Assembly (NCBI GenBank): GCA_027475525.1
Contig: JAMWFC010000082.1
Span: forward strand, 2,170,001-2,234,000
Direction of reading: 5' to 3'
Origin: Macrolepiota albuminosa
Taxonomy: Eukaryota; Basidiomycota; Agaricomycetes; Agaricales; Agaricaceae
DNA: 64,000 nucleotides
Shown: in pieces, positions 61,022-64,000 of the stretch
Numbering within the stretch: the stretch's first letter is position 1
Layout of the letters: every line of letters begins with the position of its first letter
The notes under the pieces: model-generated
The model's database searches: none
What the model was told of the DNA's origin: nothing
What the model saw: the letters and a program-made list of their open reading frames with translations, nothing else
Position numbers and translations under genes: made by a program

Positions 61022-61030
61022 ACCCTCGCA

Positions 61031-61241
61031 GGGTTGTGATGCATGATGCGTGATGGCCAGGAACGAGTCACATGATCCGATCATTGATCAGGGCTGGTGG
61101 CGGCTGATGGCGGTCCTTGATGTGCATGATGGCGGTGTCGGCAGTCGTGATGGCGGGCGTGTCCTGTGGGGTCGGAGGGAGGGTCCCGGATGGTGTTCCG
61201 GGGGTGTCCCGGAGCAGGCCCGGAGGGGAGGGGTTGTGACA
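61031..61241 (-). repeat. truncated 5' LTR of the Gypsy element
   Basis: These 211 bp match 51175-51386 in the same orientation, with about 19 differences, all transitions by eye. It ends TGACA and is followed by the target-site copy AAGGC at 61242-61246. Confidence 0.85.
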
Positions 61242-61246
61242 AAGGC
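61242..61246 (+). repeat. target-site duplication AAGGC (right copy)
   Basis: Identical to 50424-50428, directly after the LTR end at 61241. Confidence 0.8.
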
Positions 61247-61251
61247 TGTGC

Positions 61252-62819
61252 TGATAGGACTCCATACAGGATAAGCGCATCAACGGCAGGCTACGGCAAC
61301 ACGGCACAGGCTCAGGATACCTTAGCACACGCTAATTAACCAATTTTGGCAATATTTGGTGGCCACGCACGGCAAGAAGCAGATCCAATCAATGATAGCG
61401 CTGATAGCAGACAGAATGACAACTGACAGATGGGATTAGTCACTGACAACAGTGCTTGGGAAAGAAGACTGACGATCTATCAAAAACTGACGGACAGCTT
61501 GGCGTTTGACCTTGGCGTCTGACTTCGCTTAGCACCTTGATTTGGCGCCTGACATCGCTAAGCATTTTTGACAGACAGAAGGGTGATGGATTGATGGTTT
61601 AGCATCGCGATCTGCCACCTGGCGTCGCTAAGGGTCTTGAATGGATGGTAGGGATCTGAGACCATTGGAGCTACCCCTATAAAATTTTCTAGTTTACCGC
61701 ACTTTGGCAATGGTTAGTCACTGGCGACGGTGAACTCCTTGTAGTATAAAAAGTACTTACTGACTTGTACATATGCTGATGACGCCAACTGTGGTTGGGT
61801 GCGCTGGACGTATACGCAGTACAACGCCGTCTCCAGCGCCTGGCGTACGGGTTTGTGAGGAGTCCTGGCAGGGTCCCGGTGTGCTCGAGCAGAGGTGATA
61901 GGGCGATGCGCTAGACGATAGCGCCTCGGATGCTACCTAGCAAGTGGTAAGCGTCGTAGTTTAGGAGAAGTTATAGAGAAAGAAACGAATAGCGCAGCGT
62001 AGCGTGCCCGTAGGTGGCACCGTAAACGACGAAGACGAGATAGACGAAGCTAGCGCCGAACTTGGTGGCAAAGTCAGGCAACGCTAGCGCAATTTGAACG
62101 CTAAGTGTAACTGGGTGCTCAAGAGGTTACGATTCGTTGTTATATACATGGCGAGTAGCTAGTTTTTATACTATGCGCTACATTATTTCCAAAATAAGTC
62201 CATTGACGGCGCTACCAATTAGCGCCTCTCTTTGTGACTGTAGCTAACGGCCACCTGTCAACGGCGACCTGCAGCACATGGGTGACGGCAACCAACGGCG
62301 ACTCTAAAACTACTTAGAAGTGGTACGAGTTTGCTCACTTTTTGATGTAATTTAATTGGCCATGCCATCCCGGGGTATGGTCGGGGAATCCTTGACAGAC
62401 GCCGTGAGCGCTAATTCCGGCGCTAAACATTGTACCATCTTTTGATAGATTTAAATGTCAGGTCTGCGTGTATCCTGTCTCGTCGTCATTGATTCTTTTA
62501 GACTTCTGATTGAGGTGCCTCGGTGATTGACAGCGCCAATTGCTAACTCCTTCCAGTACTGATCGGGGTTTGGTCAGAGTCCCCTCCCGCCGTTATGCTA
62601 GCGCTATGAGTCCTGAGTCTTCTTGGTCTTCAAAGTAACTGAGTGGAGTGCGCTGAGGGGCTGATACTGGTGATTGAGATAAATGGATAAGTCTTGCCAT
62701 AGAGCGCCCGTGCTAGGGCTGCTCTGTACCCAAGGCTGGTCGCTAGAGCCTTTAGTGTGTCAAGTGTTGGTTGGCCTATAATGTCCCTTGATGCGCTCAG
62801 TCCGAGTAGAAGCCTATCA
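61252..62819 (-). repeat. LTR of a second, CGCTAA-rich LTR retrotransposon
   Basis: The stretch begins TGATAGG and ends CCTATCA (7-bp inverted termini) and is followed at 62820-62828 by TCTCCCCCC, the complement of a polypurine tract. So this is the 3' LTR (1568 bp) of a minus-oriented element whose body continues beyond the window. GCGCTAA/CGCTAA motifs recur throughout. On the minus strand GCGTCATCAGC followed by TTTTTATAC (about 61788-61745) looks like a U3 promoter. Confidence 0.65.
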
Positions 62820-62828
62820 TCTCCCCCC
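62820..62828 (-). other. polypurine tract of the second LTR element
   Basis: GGGGGGAGA on the minus strand directly precedes the LTR start TGATAGG. Next to it is a perfect 7-bp stem, TTGACTG (62839-62845) with CAGTCAA (62850-62856), with loop TCCT. Confidence 0.6.
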
Positions 62829-62908
62829 AACTGAAAAATTGACTGTCCTCAGTCAAACGCCGTCGTTAATTTGACTGCGCTGCGGTCCGTATAATGCCGC
62901 CGGCGCCT

Positions 62909-62917
62909 TATAAAAAG
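62909..62917 (+). promoter_or_regulatory. TATA box of the antisense ORF of the second LTR element
   Basis: TATAAAAAG lies 49-57 bp before ATG 62966 with a pyrimidine-rich stretch between. It points towards the antisense ORF, i.e. against the expected direction of gag-pol transcription. Confidence 0.55.
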
Positions 62918-62965
62918 TCATTTTCCGTACTTCACCTTCCCGTGTTTTCCTTCCATCTTTCCAGT

Positions 62966-64000
62966 ATGTCCACTTCTTTCGACGCCTCTGCTCTCCGCAA
63001 TTTCCTGGCTAAGGCCTCCTATTTATTTGATTGTGCTAAGTCTGTCGGTTCCGCCGATGCGCCACAAACCGTCCCTGGTATTATGCAACTCTATCGGCGC
63101 TGGCTCGTGGTCCGCGGCTCCGACAGTTCCTGGGAGCGGGGTGACGAGGTTCGCGAGTGGTGTGTGGCCCGGTACCGTGAGTATGAGGGTGCCGATTGGT
63201 TGCGCCCTTTCGCGGACCTTTTCGTAAGTTTTCTAAGTTTGATTTTGGCGTTGTGGCGCTAAGGTTCAGCGCCCATACTAGGCTCCCTCCTTATCTGACG
63301 AGATCGACACGTTGTTGGCTAGTACCGAGGTTAGCGAAGTAAGTCCTTCCTTCTCCTCCCCCCCTTTTTCCACTGTTAATCCTTGAGTAGTCGGTTGCCA
63401 CGTCTCCCACCGTCGCCAGTCTTCCTACTGCCCCCTCGGCCTCTACTGTCCCTTCTGTTCCTACCGCCCCTCCTTCTTTGACTTCTGTTCCGCCTCCTTA
63501 CGCTCTTGGCAGCCCTTTTCGTGGTGCTGCTTCTTCCACTCGCCCTGCCCCAAGCGCTGCTTCTCCCGTCCGTACTGCCCCTCCCCATTCGGCCATCAAA
63601 CGTATTGCCGTTTCTCGTAGCGAGCCACGACCCGGCCCGACGCGCCCAACTTCTCACGGTCCTCCACGTAATTTCGCCATTGTTATTGAACGAGCGCCTC
63701 CTGCTCGTGCTAGTTCTCCTCCCAAACGTACCGTGCGTTCTTTTCCTATCTTCCTTACTCCATTTTTCTGACTTCTCCCCTTCCAGATCAATCTCCCTGC
63801 TCGTGTTCCCCCTTTGTATGTCGTAAGTGCTTTGCTCGTTGTCGCTAGACTTTAGCGCCTAAATGTTAATGTCGATAGGCGCCTAACCAGACCATGTTCA
63901 CCGACGCGGAGCTTCGCGACCTTTTGCGTCTTCGCCGTGATACTACCGTTATTGATACCGGCGTCCCGGCTGGTGTCCAAGTGCTGGGTGGCAAGAAGAA
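62966..64000 (+). CDS. antisense accessory ORF of the second LTR element (runs off right edge)
   Basis: ATG 62966 is preferred to 62894 because of the TATA box between them. The first exon gives MSTSFDASALRNFLAKASYL, MQLYRRWLVVRGSDSSWERG, REWCVARYREYEGADWLRPF. Introns with GTAAGT donors follow at about 63223 and 63340. The next exon is Ser/Pro/Thr-rich (SVPTAPPSLTSVPPPYALG; RPAPSAASPVRTAPP). A further exon near 63892 reads MFTDAELRDLLRLRRDTTV. The position 147 bp inside the LTR, opposite strand, and short introns parallel the ORF at 51519 although the sequences do not align by eye. Function unknown. Confidence 0.5.

Larger units (their letters stand above)
50429..61241 (-). mobile_element. 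chromodomain Gypsy (chromovirus) LTR retrotransposon, rearranged and inactive
   Basis: The termini are TGTCA...TGACA and the element is flanked by AAGGC. Orientation is minus, shown by protease, reverse transcriptase, RNase H, integrase and chromodomain in that order and by a polypurine tract next to the 51386 LTR end. The 3' LTR is complete (50429-51386), while only 211 bp of the 5' LTR remain (61031-61241). The gag body (58963-61021) lies in the opposite orientation to pol. Many stops and a frameshift make it inactive. The LTR pieces differ at about 19 of 211 positions by my count, all transitions. Confidence 0.88.

Noticed and set aside
50429..61241. Two separate LTR elements in opposite orientation instead of one rearranged element
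   Set aside because: The AAGGC duplication at both ends, matching LTR termini and the split zinc knuckle fit one element with an internal inversion better, though a scaffolding error remains possible.

Overview
The window is nuclear DNA of a filamentous fungus, most likely a mushroom-forming basidiomycete (Agaricomycetes). The signs are genes broken by many 50-65 bp GT-AG introns, tight gene spacing in the left two thirds, fungal-specific proteins (ALG11, Arc1-like tRNA cofactor, V-ATPase c', GH37 trehalase, a Ser/Thr-rich wall-type protein) and chromodomain Gypsy elements. No species can be named from sequence alone.

Layout. 1-13.2 kb: the 5' part of PRP6 (minus), an RBM25-like RRM/PWI splicing protein, a secreted trehalase, a secreted type-B carboxylesterase/lipase and the mitochondrial AAA ATPase MSP1. 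13.6-31.8 kb: a rearranged region. It holds four paralogues of an unrecognised single-pass membrane protein, decayed direct repeats, ALG11, an FMN-dependent alpha-hydroxy-acid dehydrogenase, and a large diverged inverted duplication (arms about 19.3-26.3 kb and 28.5-31.8 kb) whose spacer carries an intact SNIP1/Pml1-like FHA gene. In the right arm ALG11 and the FMN enzyme are only remnants, but the membrane-protein gene is still open. 31.9-46.4 kb: ordinary gene-dense euchromatin with ZCCHC10-like zinc knuckle, VMA11-like proteolipid, mitochondrial ribosomal protein L6, a Ser/Thr-rich secreted protein, an Arc1/EMAPII-like protein, a 2OG-Fe(II) oxygenase, a histone-fold protein, a small heat-shock protein and an F-box-like/LRR-like protein. 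46.4-50 kb: AT-rich DNA with unassigned ORFs and a probable LINE 3' tail. 50-64 kb: nested LTR retrotransposons. The 5' end of a Copia element is interrupted by a chromodomain Gypsy element (50429-61241, flanked by the 5-bp repeat AAGGC) and, 10 bp further on, by a second LTR element (LTR 61252-62819) that runs off the window.

Main observations. (1) Ten head-to-tail duplications have a period of exactly 77 bp, scattered over unrelated genes and repeats; this looks like an assembly signature (unmerged k=77 overlaps) and it breaks several genes. (2) A paralogous membrane-protein family has a conserved cytoplasmic tail and an intron inside the membrane segment. (3) Two different LTR elements carry a spliced ORF on the strand opposite to pol, just inside the 3' LTR. 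(4) The Gypsy element has two tandem retropepsin-like domains, an inverted gag, and stop codons that are mostly TGA where CGA is expected.

Four genes here belong to or resemble pre-mRNA processing factors (PRP6, RBM25-like, SNIP1-like, ZCCHC10-like), but they lie among unrelated housekeeping genes and no operon-like logic is implied.
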